Shown here piece after piece: positions 26,720 through 35,766 of a stretch of 45,472 nucleotides of DNA. The notes beneath the pieces are model-generated. The model was given only the letters and a program-made list of their open reading frames with translations. It had not been told where the DNA came from and did no database searches. Source of the DNA: Nitrosomonas sp. Lineage in GTDB: Bacteria > Pseudomonadota > Gammaproteobacteria > Burkholderiales > Nitrosomonadaceae. Position numbers and translations under genes: made by a program. The stretch covers positions 1-45,472 of the forward strand of contig JAJFJG010000103.1 of the NCBI GenBank assembly GCA_021774265.1, given 5' to 3'. Within the stretch, counting starts at the first letter, position 1. Each line of letters starts with the position of its first letter.

Positions 26720-27890
26720 TTAATAATTGAAATGGTTTGAGCCTTGGGGTTTAACTACTCTAGGTTTACTTCTTCCTGGTTGCTCAGGAGCGATTGTTCC
26801 TGCAATTGCTTCATAGAAAAGATCTATTAGCAACAGCAATTTTTGTCGAGTATTTTTCGCATGGCTCAGGTTGGATTTCCATAATTTTAATGCCTGCATA
26901 CTCCCCTTAACACTGACTCGTTTCACATCTACATTATATTCAGCTGCAGCCTCTACAACAAGTCAGCGAATGCAGTTATAAACAATCCAATGCATGATAA
27001 TTTCTTTAAACGCCATCTCGGGCGTTCCGCATCGTAAAATATACATACCCATTGTCGTTTTATTGTCTTGAAAAAAACTTCACATTCCAGTGCTGAAAGT
27101 AAAGGGCGACAATATAGCTGGCAGGAACTTGTCAACATCTGATTATATGGTGATGGCCTAAATTGTTTTACTCTTAGGCTCTGTCTTATTAACGGTTGCT
27201 TTGGTTTGTCGAAACAAGATTTCTTCCCGGTCTGCCAGCGAATAATTTGAATTTTTATTTCGTATTGGCTTTTTCCATTGAATCAAATAGTCCTTTTTAC
27301 AAAGGATCTTAATTAAGTCTGTTTTAGCCACTGGCATACGCTTGGCAAGCGTAATGACCGAGTATACGCCGAGATTTTTAAAACTAGGCACATCATACTG
27401 CTATAAAAAACCTAATCACCAAAAGATAGACCGCTTAGTTTAAATACATCCCGCTGTTTACGTAGCATTGGCAGCCTATGGCTCTTTTTTTAGCTCATAG
27501 TTAAGTAATTCGCCTGAATTTTTTGGTGTCAGGAATTCTCAGCTCCGTACCATCGACAACGATGACACGGCCGCGATGGGTATTGTCAATAGATTGAAGT
27601 GTTCTCGATGTACCTTGAAGTATGTCGTTGAGGCATAAATCTTTAAGTTTATTGCGAGCTTGGCAATACGCTGAAGTTGATAATGACAGCAGTGATTTAG
27701 CTTTCATTGCCGTGCGAGGTTTTTCACGAAGCGTTTCCAAGTGAAAGCCGGGGGAAAATTGTGGTGCTTTTCATGACTAATAGGGAGTATAGCCAAGTTG
27801 TCTTGAATGAATTTCTTTAGCGGGTCGAGATCATTAAAAATGGAGTGAATAGTTGCGTGAACTGAATGATTATTTCGTAGGGTAATAATT
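26720..27890 (-). pseudogene. Decayed IS4-family transposase
   Basis: Several minus-strand frames together follow the IS4 transposase order. These are an N-terminal STSAYCQARNKLKDL (compare NTGAYCQARQRL), then the first DDE motif VVDGTELRIPDTKK (27560-27501), then LIQWKKP (about 27290), then an ELFFRDIKTTMG-like stretch split over frames near 27060, and a C-terminal VKRVSVKGSMQALKLW ending EQPGRSKPRVVK (26740). At least three frameshifts and several stops separate them. The element cannot encode an active protein. No clear terminal repeats or target duplication could be delimited by eye. Confidence 0.8.
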
Positions 27891-28093
27891 TTATTGCCTT
27901 GTGTGCTGTGGGTCTTGTCAGTATTTCATTGAATTTACTTAATTAATCTGATGTGTTGACGATATATATTTTTACCTTTTTGCATTGCTGATTTTGCTCG
28001 ACTTTAAAGGTGTTTTTTAAATTTATACAAAAGCTGAAGTGGTATTTGTGCTTTGTTTTATAAGTTGTTTGTATTTTATAATGGAGAAAGATT

Positions 28094-28378
28094 ATGAAAA
28101 AATTGTTTTTAACTATCGCTACATTATTCGTTTTTTCTGGATTTTCCTATGCAGGAATTAATATTAATACGGCAACCCAATCTGAACTTGAAACATTGCA
28201 AGGAATTGGCCCAGCTAAAGCAAAGGCTATTATTGAGTATCGAGAAGAAAAGGGACCTTTTGAATCAAAGGATGATCTGGTCAATGTGGATGGTGTTGGT
28301 GCTGGTATCATTAAGCAACTTCGTGAGAAAATCACCATTAAAGCTAAAACTGTTGCGGATCAGGGGGGGCAGCCGTAA
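28094..28378 (+). CDS. comEA: ComEA-like helix-hairpin-helix DNA-binding protein
   Basis: A 94-residue secreted or periplasmic protein. It has a signal peptide (about 1-20, ending SYA) and then a ComEA domain with NINTATQSELETLQGIGPAKAKAIIEYR and GPFESKDDLVNVDGVGAGIIKQL, that is, two HhH motifs. Such proteins bind incoming DNA in the periplasm during natural transformation; short versions like this are common in proteobacteria. GGAGAAAG lies just upstream of the ATG. A strong terminator follows. Placement beside cysM is familiar from betaproteobacteria. Confidence 0.93.
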   Translation: MKKLFLTIATLFVFSGFSYAGININTATQSELETLQGIGPAKAKAIIEYREEKGPFESKDDLVNVDGVGAGIIKQLREKITIKAKTVADQGGQP

Positions 28379-28403
28379 AGTAATTAGATTTAGGTACTAA
28401 GTG

Positions 28404-28437
28404 AAAAGCCTCGAGTTAAACCGAGGCTTTTTATTTT
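28404..28437 (+). terminator. Rho-independent terminator of comEA
   Basis: AAAGCCTCG (28405-28413) pairs with CGAGGCTTT (28422-28430) around an eight-base loop, followed by a T-rich tail (TTTTTATTTT). It starts about 25 bases after the comEA stop. Confidence 0.9.
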
Positions 28438-28461
28438 AGTGTTAATGCTTTACTTGCAATT

Positions 28462-28481
28462 CCCCGTGGCTTGCCACGGGG
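28462..28481. repeat. REP-like palindrome 1
   Basis: An 8-bp perfect stem, CCCCGTGG / CCACGGGG, closes a CTTG loop. It resembles the second palindrome 66 bases further on in sequence, loop and orientation. Short GC-rich palindromes of this type resemble REP elements mobilised by TnpA-REP transposases. Confidence 0.6.
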
Positions 28482-28539
28482 AGCATTATAGACTGTGTTT
28501 TTGAAGTTAGCGTAGCGCGCCGTTTTTGGTTTTTTTTGG

Positions 28540-28574
28540 CACCTATACCCGCGGTCTTGCCGCGGGGTTAGGTG
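28540..28574. repeat. REP-like palindrome 2
   Basis: A core stem CCCGCGG / CCGCGGG (28548-28554 and 28560-28566) encloses a TCTTG loop. An outer CACCT / AGGTG pair (28540-28544 and 28570-28574) extends it. The CTTGCC loop edge is shared with the palindrome at 28462. Together they occupy the 260-bp gap between the comEA terminator and cysM, with no gene in it. Confidence 0.6.
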
Positions 28575-28699
28575 CGGGGTGCGCGGAGCAAATTTATTAG
28601 CGTAATCACTGTCTATTTGTTTGGCTTGGGGTTAACTGACGATTGATCTGGGTCATATGTGCGATAATCTGCGTCACTTCATTTCAATATTAAACATCC

Positions 28700-29587
28700 A
28701 TGTCTAAGTACATTGAAGACTTCATTGGCAATACCCCTTTAGTTAGACTCAAGCACCTGCCTGGTAAGACGAGTAATATCATTTTAGCGAAGCTTGAAGG
28801 TAATAACCCCGCTGGATCAGTTAAAGATCGTCCTGCATTATCAATGATTTTGCACGCTCAGAAGCGAGGTGATATCAAGCCTGGAGATACGTTGATTGAA
28901 GCAACTAGCGGTAATACGGGTATTGCACTGGCAATGGCGGCAGCAGTTATGGGTTATAAGATGATACTGATCATGCCGGAGAACCTAAGTATTGAACGGC
29001 GGCAATCCATGTGTGCTTATGGTGCAGAGCTTATTCTGGTCTCAAAAGAAGGTGGAATGGAACGGGCGCGTGATCTTGCTGAACAAATGAGAATTGAGGG
29101 TAAAGGGGTGATTCTTGATCAGTTTGGTAACATGGATAACCCTTTGGCGCATTACGAAGGTACAGCACCTGAGATTTGGCGTGATACCGAAGGGAAGATA
29201 ACACATTTTGTGAGTAGTATGGGTACGACAGGCACGATTATGGGGTGCGGGCATTATTTTAAGAAACAAAATTCAGCCATTAAAATTATCGGTGTGCAGC
29301 CAAAGGGCGGGGCGCAGATTCCAGGAATTCGTAAATGGCCAGAAGCTTATTTGCCTAAAATCTATGATGCTAAATGTGTCGACGAGATTCGGTTGGTTTC
29401 CCAAGATGAGGCTGAAGATTTAACGCGGCGTATGGCAAGTGAAGAAGGAATTTTTGCTGGGATTTCTTCTGGCGGTGCGTTGGCTGCAGTACTTAAGCTT
29501 TCAGCTGAAATTGAGAATGCGGTGATCGTGTTTGTTGTGTGTGATCGGGGTGATCGCTATTTATCTACGGGTGTTTTTCCTGCATAG
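28700..29587 (+). CDS. cysM: Cysteine synthase B (O-acetylserine sulfhydrylase)
   Basis: PLP enzyme making L-cysteine from O-acetylserine and sulfide or thiosulfate. The 295-residue protein shows the family start YIEDFIGNTPLVRL, the PLP lysine Lys42 in NPAGSVKDRPA, the substrate loop EATSGNTGIALAM, and the phosphate-binding SSMGTTGTIMG. The tail VFVVCDRGDRYLSTGVFP marks the CysM group. Eighteen bases separate it from the ydbH-like gene, so they may share a transcript. The start is ATG, with no clear ribosome site visible. Confidence 0.95.
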   Translation: MSKYIEDFIGNTPLVRLKHLPGKTSNIILAKLEGNNPAGSVKDRPALSMILHAQKRGDIKPGDTLIEATSGNTGIALAMAAAVMGYKMILIMPENLSIERRQSMCAYGAELILVSKEGGMERARDLAEQMRIEGKGVILDQFGNMDNPLAHYEGTAPEIWRDTEGKITHFVSSMGTTGTIMGCGHYFKKQNSAIKIIGVQPKGGAQIPGIRKWPEAYLPKIYDAKCVDEIRLVSQDEAEDLTRRMASEEGIFAGISSGGALAAVLKLSAEIENAVIVFVVCDRGDRYLSTGVFPA

Positions 29588-29605
29588 AATGTCTGGGTTG
29601 GACAA

Positions 29606-31636
29606 ATGATGCGTCGCTTATTTGTCGGTGTTTTGCTGGCAACTATGCCATTGGCTATTTTTGCCGATGCCACTTCTACTCGCTTCCAAATTACATTCTC
29701 AATCGAAGATATTCAGAGTCCTGTTTTTAGCGCGAAGGGGATTCAACTTAAGGTTTCCGGTAAAAAACTTTCTCAATTATCGCTTCAAATAAGCGAAGTT
29801 GTTGTTCGGGAACAAACCTGGCGTGATCTTAAAATGACTTGTGATCATTTCAAATTGACAGGTAGTTTAGTAGATTGCACCAGTGGGGTGCTACAGCTAC
29901 CTAATACCGAACTGTTACCTGTAGTTTTTCGTTATTCTTTCCTTGAGAACGTATTCAACTTTGCAATGAAACCGATGGCAAATGAACATTGGCAATTCTC
30001 AATGCATTGGATAGAGGATGCCTGGCGTAACAAATTAAATATTACGAATGGTCAATTGGCACGTATTGCACAATGGTTGCCAAAGATGGAAATAATACCG
30101 GTTCCAAGTAAAGGAACGGTGAATGGTATTGCTAAGCTAAGTGGTAATGCAGAAGGGGCTACTGATGTTGAAATCGCGTTGTTGGTTGATGCTTTAGATT
30201 TTAGTGATAGTAGTGGGTTGCACGCAGGTGAAGGTGTCAATGCAGTGATCAATATGAATGCGAAGCATAGTTCGATAGATAATCGTTGGCAATGGCGGAG
30301 TGACATCAACTGGCAAAACGGTGGAGTGTTCTGGCAGCCCCTGTATTTGATAGGGCGTGGTCACCGTCTTGACCTGGAAGGTGTAACTAGTGAAGGAACG
30401 ATTAATTTGCACCGAGGAGCCTTGAGTTTTGTCGATATTGGGACGTTTGAATTTTCGGGTGTGATGGCACGTCAGAACAACGAATTAGTCGATTTTAAAT
30501 TAAATACGAATAGCTTAGAGTTGTCAGTTTTGTTTAATCAAATAATCAACCCTTATTTAGGAAATACAGCTTTTGCTGATATGCAAGTTACAGGGAAAAG
30601 CAAGGTGGCATGGCGCTATCGCCAAGGTGTCTCTGAGTCATTTGAGATAAGTTTATATGATGTATCCGTTGTTGATCAGCGGAAACGTTTTGTATTTAAC
30701 CGAGTGAATGCACGTGTGCCTTGGCATAAGGAGAATGCTACGATTGCGGATATAAGTTTCTTAAATGCTCGTGTCTTGCAGATTCCGATGGGAGCTACAC
30801 GTGTGGCTTTGGAGATTAACGATAACGATTTGAGAATTCCGCAGTTAGTTTTGCCCGTGCTTGACGGCACGCTAGAGTTGGAGAATTTCAGAGCGGCTCG
30901 ACAGATTGATGGTTGGTATTGGCAATTTAGTGCCGAGCTGTTGCCAGTTTCAATGGAGAAGTTAACAGAGGCGCTTCAGATTCAGTCTATGCATGGCACG
31001 CTGTCAGGCATTATTCCAGAAGTTAACTACAAGCAATCAACCGTTGCTATTGATGGTGAGCTTTCGTTTAATGTTTTTGATGGCGAGGTGATTGCTAGAC
31101 AGTTAAAGTTGATTGACCCACTGGGGTTTGCGCCACACCTTCAGGTAGATTTAAGCATGCATAATTTGGATCTTGATTTGCTGACAAGGACATTTTCATT
31201 TGGAAATATGTTGGGTCGTATAGACATGGAAATGAAGGGTGTGGAGCTTTCCAATTGGCAGCCAATTAAATTTGATGCGCATTTATATAGTAGTTCGGGA
31301 ACATATCCACGCAGAATAAGTCAGGCAGCGATACAGAGTATTTCGGCGCTTGGTGGTGCTGGTGCGGCAGCAGCAATTCAACGTAGTTTTCTGCATTTTT
31401 TTGATGAATTTTCTTATTCGAAAATAGGCTGGCGCTGCGCATTACGTAATAATGTTTGTCGAATGGGAGGAATTGAGCCGGATGACCAGACAGGAAAGTT
31501 GAAGGGTTATGCCATAGTTGAGAGTGGCGGCATTCCTGCGATCACAGTGATAGGCTATAATCGTGATGTCAGTTGGCATGAGCTGATTAATCGCTTGAAA
31601 CGTATTACAGAAGGAGGTAGCCCGATTATCCAATAG
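29606..31636 (+). CDS. ydbH: YdbH-like AsmA-family envelope protein
   Basis: A 676-residue protein with an N-terminal signal or anchor (MMRRLFVGVLLATMPLAIFA) and a long beta-strand-rich body. It has a late conserved LGRIDMEMKGVELSNWQPIKFDAHLYS and a Cys pair (WRCALRNNVCRMGG) near the end, as in YdbH homologues. In E. coli, YdbH is an AsmA-like inner-membrane protein that helps move phospholipid to the outer membrane together with TamB and YhdP, working with the lipoprotein YnbE. The next two genes encode YnbE-like and YdbL-like proteins, which supports the call. Shorter than E. coli YdbH (about 880 aa). Confidence 0.8.
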   Translation: MMRRLFVGVLLATMPLAIFADATSTRFQITFSIEDIQSPVFSAKGIQLKVSGKKLSQLSLQISEVVVREQTWRDLKMTCDHFKLTGSLVDCTSGVLQLPNTELLPVVFRYSFLENVFNFAMKPMANEHWQFSMHWIEDAWRNKLNITNGQLARIAQWLPKMEIIPVPSKGTVNGIAKLSGNAEGATDVEIALLVDALDFSDSSGLHAGEGVNAVINMNAKHSSIDNRWQWRSDINWQNGGVFWQPLYLIGRGHRLDLEGVTSEGTINLHRGALSFVDIGTFEFSGVMARQNNELVDFKLNTNSLELSVLFNQIINPYLGNTAFADMQVTGKSKVAWRYRQGVSESFEISLYDVSVVDQRKRFVFNRVNARVPWHKENATIADISFLNARVLQIPMGATRVALEINDNDLRIPQLVLPVLDGTLELENFRAARQIDGWYWQFSAELLPVSMEKLTEALQIQSMHGTLSGIIPEVNYKQSTVAIDGELSFNVFDGEVIARQLKLIDPLGFAPHLQVDLSMHNLDLDLLTRTFSFGNMLGRIDMEMKGVELSNWQPIKFDAHLYSSSGTYPRRISQAAIQSISALGGAGAAAAIQRSFLHFFDEFSYSKIGWRCALRNNVCRMGGIEPDDQTGKLKGYAIVESGGIPAITVIGYNRDVSWHELINRLKRITEGGSPIIQ

Positions 31637-31644
31637 GGAGTTAT

Positions 31645-31785
31645 ATGAAAAATATTTATTTCTACGCTGGTTTGGTGGCGTTTGTTAGTTTGTTGTTATC
31701 AGCGTGTGTCACAATCAACATTCATTTTCCTGCTGCGGCAGCTGATGAGGCGGCAGATAAAATTATCAAGAAAGTAATGCAATAA
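31645..31785 (+). CDS. ynbE: YnbE-like small outer-membrane lipoprotein
   Basis: A 46-residue lipoprotein. Signal peptide MKNIYFYAGLVAFVSLLLSAC has a good lipobox (LSAC, lipidated Cys21), followed by VTINIHFPAAAADEAADKIIKKVMQ. The VTINxxFPAAAA stretch is what I recall for this family. GGGAG lies six bases before the ATG. It starts eight bases after ydbH and is missed by ORF callers with a size cutoff. In E. coli YnbE forms beta-strand-stacked multimers that link YdbH to the outer membrane, and YdbL limits this multimerisation. Confidence 0.82.
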   Translation: MKNIYFYAGLVAFVSLLLSACVTINIHFPAAAADEAADKIIKKVMQ

Positions 31786-31865
31786 GAAATTGAAAAAAGT
31801 GATTAAGGTAATGTTGTTAATAGATAATTTATACAAAATAACCGTACTGAAGAGAGGTTGTAACT

Positions 31866-32288
31866 ATGAGTAATCAAATTTTTCGATTAATGCTGTTGTT
31901 ATTTTTTGCAATGGTGTCTCAAGCGAGTTTTGCATCTGGCAATATTGAAATCGATACGCCAGCAATTAGTCAGATTGAAAAGAGTATGCAGCAGCGTTAT
32001 AGCCAACTTGTGCCATTTTATACCAGTGGAGCGGTAGGATTTACTCAAGATGGTTTGATTGCTATGCATGATGCAAATGCCGTGTCTTTGGCAGAGCGAC
32101 AAATGGTCAATTCATTGATAGCAGCGGAGAATCAAGATCGAAATTCACTTTATCTTGAGATAGCGCGGGCGAATAATAATCTAGCGTGGGAGGTAGAGAT
32201 TCGCCACACGTTTGGTCAGCGTTGGATCAAGCTAGCTAAATTAGGATGGTGGTATCAGGCGACGAATGGTGGTTGGGTTCAAAAGTAA
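31866..32288 (+). CDS. ydbL: YdbL family periplasmic protein (DUF1318)
   Basis: A 140-residue secreted protein: signal peptide (MSNQIFRLMLLLFFAMVSQASFA), then a DUF1318 domain with QRYSQLVPFYTSGAVGFTQDGLIAMHDA, ERQMVNSLIAAENQDRNSLYLEIARANN and the closing GWWYQATNGGWVQK. It is third in the ydbH-ynbE-ydbL set. A GAGAGG ribosome site precedes the ATG, and an 80-base gap separates it from ynbE. In E. coli YdbL is a chaperone-like regulator of YnbE. Confidence 0.85.
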   Translation: MSNQIFRLMLLLFFAMVSQASFASGNIEIDTPAISQIEKSMQQRYSQLVPFYTSGAVGFTQDGLIAMHDANAVSLAERQMVNSLIAAENQDRNSLYLEIARANNNLAWEVEIRHTFGQRWIKLAKLGWWYQATNGGWVQK

Positions 32289-32888
32289 GAAAACAAATAG
32301 GTCACATAGAAAATGTGTGGTCGACTTATTGTAATAAGATAAGGGGATGTTGTTAATAGAAACCTTCCCTTTTTTTTATATTTTATGAAAGCTTGAGGTG
32401 ATGTTGAAGATGGCGTCCAAGGAAATGGATGGGCTAAATTTTTTTTATAGGTGTGTGGCGAATTTAAAAATGAATTTTGGTCATTAGAAAATTAAAAATG
32501 AAATTCCCATAACTTTAGAAAGGAAAATTTAAGCCTTGATTGGGTTATAAATTTCACAATCCCATTTTGAGAGAAGGGTAATATCTCTATAAAAATCAAG
32601 ATTTTCCCTTGTTTCAGCAGATTTGACATGATAAAATTTCAGCTCGATTTGATAGTGTGTAGAGGACTTCTGCATCTATGAAATCTAAGTGTCAGAAATA
32701 AATGTAATTCGGCCAACGTAATACAATTGTCGTCAATCGTAGTATGGTTGTTGTAGAACATAAAACGAGATTTCTGGCGTATGACTGATTAAACCTGGCT
32801 GAAAAAAAAGATAAATTCAGGTTTTAATATTTTCAAAATGAAGTTGCGCCTGAAATCAGTAAAAATTAGTAATCATGTGGGGGGTTAT
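32289..32888. promoter_or_regulatory. 600-bp AT-rich leader region upstream of ctaC
   Basis: No gene is credible here. A weak terminator-like AAGGG...CCCTT with a run of eight T (32341-32378) may end the ydbL transcript. Just before ctaC, AAACCTG (32791-32797) pairs with CAGGTTT (32818-32824) over a 20-base A-rich loop and is followed by TTAATATTTT, so it could act as an attenuator or a leader hairpin for the oxidase operon. Promoters must lie here but no strong consensus was identified. Confidence 0.4.
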
Positions 32889-34022
32889 ATGAGTAGTAAG
32901 TTAGTAAGCCTGGTGGGAGTATCCGCTCTCGCTCTGTACTCAAGCATGGCGGTTGGATCTAAATATAATTTACAAGAACCGCAAAGTATCATTGCAAGAG
33001 AAACATACGATCTACATGTTGTGTTGATGTGGATTTGTGTTGTGATATTTATTGGCGTGTTTGGTGTGATGTTTTATTCGATCCTGAAGCATCGGAAGTC
33101 ACTGGGGTACAAAGCAGCAAATTTTCATCATAGTACTTCAGTAGAAGTTGTTTGGACTGTGATTCCTTGTATTATTTTAGTTGTGATGGCGTATCCGGCG
33201 ACAAAGACGATTATTAAAATGAAAGACACGTCTGAGGCCGCTATTACGATCAAGGCCACGGGGTATCAGTGGATGTGGGGGTACGATTACCTAAGTGGGG
33301 AAGGTGAAGGTATTAGCTTCTTTAGTAAATTAGCTACACCAAAAACTCAAATCGACAACAAAGAGCCAAAAGGTGAAAATTATCTGTTAGAAGTTGATAA
33401 TCGCGTGGTCGTTCCTGTTGGTCAAAAAGTTCGTATAATTCTAACCGCAAACGATGTTCTTCACGCGTGGTGGGTGCCGGCATTAGGTGTTAAACAGGAT
33501 GCGATTCCAGGTTTTATTCGTGACACTTGGTTTACCGCCGACAGTCCTGGTGTTTATCGCGGTCAGTGCGCTGAGCTGTGTGGGAAGGATCATGGTTTCA
33601 TGCCTATCGTTGTTGAAGTGCTTGAGGCTGATGCATATGCGCAGTGGGTATCTGATCAACAAAGTGAGTTGGTTGCAGCAGAGGAGCAGGCCGTTGCAGA
33701 TGCTGATAAAGAATTTGGTATGGATGAATTGATGGCTAAAGGCGAGCAAGTTTATGCGACAGTTTGCGCAGCTTGTCATCAGCCAAATGGTCAGGGTATA
33801 CCAGGTGCATTTGCTGCACTAGACGGTTCTGAGTTAGTTAATGGGCCTGTTAGTGAGCACATTGAAATCGTCGTGAAAGGTAAAGCTGGAACAGCAATGA
33901 CAGCTTTCGGTCATTTATCAGATGTTGACCTTGCAGCTGTTGTTACTTACGAGCGCAATGCCTGGAGTAATGAAACGGGTGACATTGTGCAACCGTCAGA
34001 TATTAGCCAGTTCAGAAATTAA
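32889..34022 (+). CDS. ctaC: Cytochrome c oxidase subunit II with fused cytochrome c domain
   Basis: Accepts electrons from cytochrome c through the CuA centre. The 377-residue form has a signal segment (1-22), two membrane helices (about 45-65 and 86-104), and a CuA domain with His192, Cys227, Cys231, His235 and Met238 (CAELCGKDHGFM). After an acidic, Glu/Ala-rich linker comes a class I cytochrome c domain with CAACH (293-297), the caa3-like arrangement common in proteobacteria. The ATG at 32889 is preferred over 32838 because a run of six G lies seven bases upstream and gives a proper signal peptide. First gene of the oxidase operon. Confidence 0.95.
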   Translation: MSSKLVSLVGVSALALYSSMAVGSKYNLQEPQSIIARETYDLHVVLMWICVVIFIGVFGVMFYSILKHRKSLGYKAANFHHSTSVEVVWTVIPCIILVVMAYPATKTIIKMKDTSEAAITIKATGYQWMWGYDYLSGEGEGISFFSKLATPKTQIDNKEPKGENYLLEVDNRVVVPVGQKVRIILTANDVLHAWWVPALGVKQDAIPGFIRDTWFTADSPGVYRGQCAELCGKDHGFMPIVVEVLEADAYAQWVSDQQSELVAAEEQAVADADKEFGMDELMAKGEQVYATVCAACHQPNGQGIPGAFAALDGSELVNGPVSEHIEIVVKGKAGTAMTAFGHLSDVDLAAVVTYERNAWSNETGDIVQPSDISQFRN

Positions 34023-34043
34023 GCAAGTATTAAGGAGATAAAT

Positions 34044-35630
34044 ATGGCAGCAGTACAAGATCACGGTCACGGTCATGGACATGATGACCATCATCCTACC
34101 GGCATTATGCGATGGGTGACAACGACTAACCACAAAGACATCGGTTCGATGTATCTATGGTTTAGTTTGACGATGTTCTTTATCGGTGGAACACTGGCAA
34201 TGGGCATTCGGGCTGAATTATATCAGCCAGGTATTCAAATTTTAGAGCCAGAATTATTTAATCAATTTACAACACTACATGGTTTGATTATGGTGTTTGG
34301 CGCCATCATGCCCGCTTTTGTTGGTCTTGCTAACTGGCAAGTGCCAATGATGATTGGTGCGCCAGATATGGCATTTGCTCGCATGAACAACTGGAGTTTC
34401 TGGTTGTTGCCTGTAGCAGGATCGCTGTTGATTGTGTCATTTTTCGTGCCTGGTGGCGCAGCAGCTGGCGGCTGGACGTTCTATCCGCCATTGTCAGTAC
34501 AAGGTGGATTAGGTGTTGATCTGATGATTTTTGCAATCCATATATTGGGTGCTTCTTCAATTATGGGTTCTATAAACATCATTACAACGATTCTTAATAT
34601 GCGTGCGCCTGGGTTGACATTGATGAAAATGCCAATGTTCGTTTGGACTTGGTTGATTACCGCTTATTTACTAGTGTTAGTAATGCCAGTATTGGCTGGT
34701 GTTGTAACCATGTTGTTGACAGATCGTCATTTCGGAACGAGCTTCTTTAATGCAGCGGGTGGTGGTGATCCGGTATTATTTCAGCATATTTTCTGGTTCT
34801 TTGGACATCCAGAAGTATATATTATGATTTTGCCTGCTTTCGGCATTGTCTCTGAGATCATTCCAACATTTGCACGTAAGCCTTTGTTTGGTTATTCCTC
34901 GATGGTCTACGCAACGGCATCCATTGCAATTTTGTCTTGCTTTGTTTGGGCGCATCATATGTTTACCGCAGGTATGCCAGTAACAGGGCAGTTGTTCTTC
35001 ATGTATGCCACGATGCTGATTGCAGTGCCGACAGCGGTTAAGGTGTTTAACTGGACGGCCACGATGTGGCGTGGATCGATGACATTTGAAACGCCAATGT
35101 TGTTCTCGATTGGTTTTATATTCTTGTTTGTTATCGGTGGTTTTAGTGGTGTTATCTGTGCAATCGTGCCGATCGATATTCAAGTGCAAGATACTTATTA
35201 TGTGATTGCACATTTCCATTATGTTTTAGTTTCTGGAGCATTGTTTGCCTTGTTTGCTGCTGCATATTATTGGTTGCCAAAGTGGACCGGCAATATGTAT
35301 AGCGAAACATTAGGAAAATGGCACTTTTGGTTGTCAATGTTCTTCTTTAATGCGACGTTCTTTGTTCAGCACTTCTTGGGCTTAGCTGGAATGCCACGTA
35401 GAATTCCTGATTACGCATTACAGTTTGCTGACTTTAATAAGATCTCAAGCATCGGTGCATTCGGATTTGGTTTAACGCAAGTGCTCTTCCTCTACATCGT
35501 AATTAGCTGCATCCGTAGCGGAGAGAAAGCACCAGAAAAGCCATGGGATGGAGCAACAACGTTGGAATGGACACATTTGCCAACACCAGCGCCATACCAT
35601 AGTTTCGAAACCCCGCCTGTTATTAAGTAG
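34044..35630 (+). CDS. ctaD: Cytochrome c oxidase subunit I (aa3 type)
   Basis: Catalytic subunit with heme a and the heme a3-CuB site. The 528-residue polytopic protein keeps His79 ([11 protein letters not shown]), the CuB ligand His255 with Glu257 and the cross-linked Tyr259 (GHPEVYI), His304/His305 (AHHMFTAG), and the heme ligands in [12 protein letters not shown]. These mark a type-A heme-copper oxidase. The N-terminus is unusually His-rich (six His between residues 7 and 17). AAGGAGAT precedes the ATG. It follows ctaC by 21 bases. Confidence 0.96.
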   Translation: MAAVQDHGHGHGHDDHHPTGIMRWVTTTNHKDIGSMYLWFSLTMFFIGGTLAMGIRAELYQPGIQILEPELFNQFTTLHGLIMVFGAIMPAFVGLANWQVPMMIGAPDMAFARMNNWSFWLLPVAGSLLIVSFFVPGGAAAGGWTFYPPLSVQGGLGVDLMIFAIHILGASSIMGSINIITTILNMRAPGLTLMKMPMFVWTWLITAYLLVLVMPVLAGVVTMLLTDRHFGTSFFNAAGGGDPVLFQHIFWFFGHPEVYIMILPAFGIVSEIIPTFARKPLFGYSSMVYATASIAILSCFVWAHHMFTAGMPVTGQLFFMYATMLIAVPTAVKVFNWTATMWRGSMTFETPMLFSIGFIFLFVIGGFSGVICAIVPIDIQVQDTYYVIAHFHYVLVSGALFALFAAAYYWLPKWTGNMYSETLGKWHFWLSMFFFNATFFVQHFLGLAGMPRRIPDYALQFADFNKISSIGAFGFGLTQVLFLYIVISCIRSGEKAPEKPWDGATTLEWTHLPTPAPYHSFETPPVIK

Positions 35631-35647
35631 GCAAATAAGGAAAAAGT

Positions 35648-35752
35648 ATGTCACAAGATACAGAAAGAAAGCATAAGAAATATAGGACCGCAATTATTCT
35701 GTTGATAACAGTTGTAGTGCTTTATCTAACGGTTATTGTAAAACAGTGGTGA
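35648..35752 (+). CDS. Tiny oxidase-operon membrane protein, 34 aa
   Basis: ATG 35648 to TGA 35752 encodes 34 residues: a charged N-terminus (MSQDTERKHKKYRTA) and one hydrophobic helix (IILLITVVVLYLTVIV) ending KQW. AAGGA lies seven bases before the ATG. It fills the gap between ctaD and ctaG, where betaproteobacterial oxidase operons often carry a very small assembly protein. The functional link rests on position only. Too short for most gene finders. Confidence 0.7.
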   Translation: MSQDTERKHKKYRTAIILLITVVVLYLTVIVKQW

Positions 35753-35766
35753 GGAATGTCTCTAAA

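Noticed and set aside
28053..28082. TTGTTT...TATAAT promoter look-alike before comEA
   Set aside because: The implied transcription start would fall after the ribosome site, leaving no usable leader.
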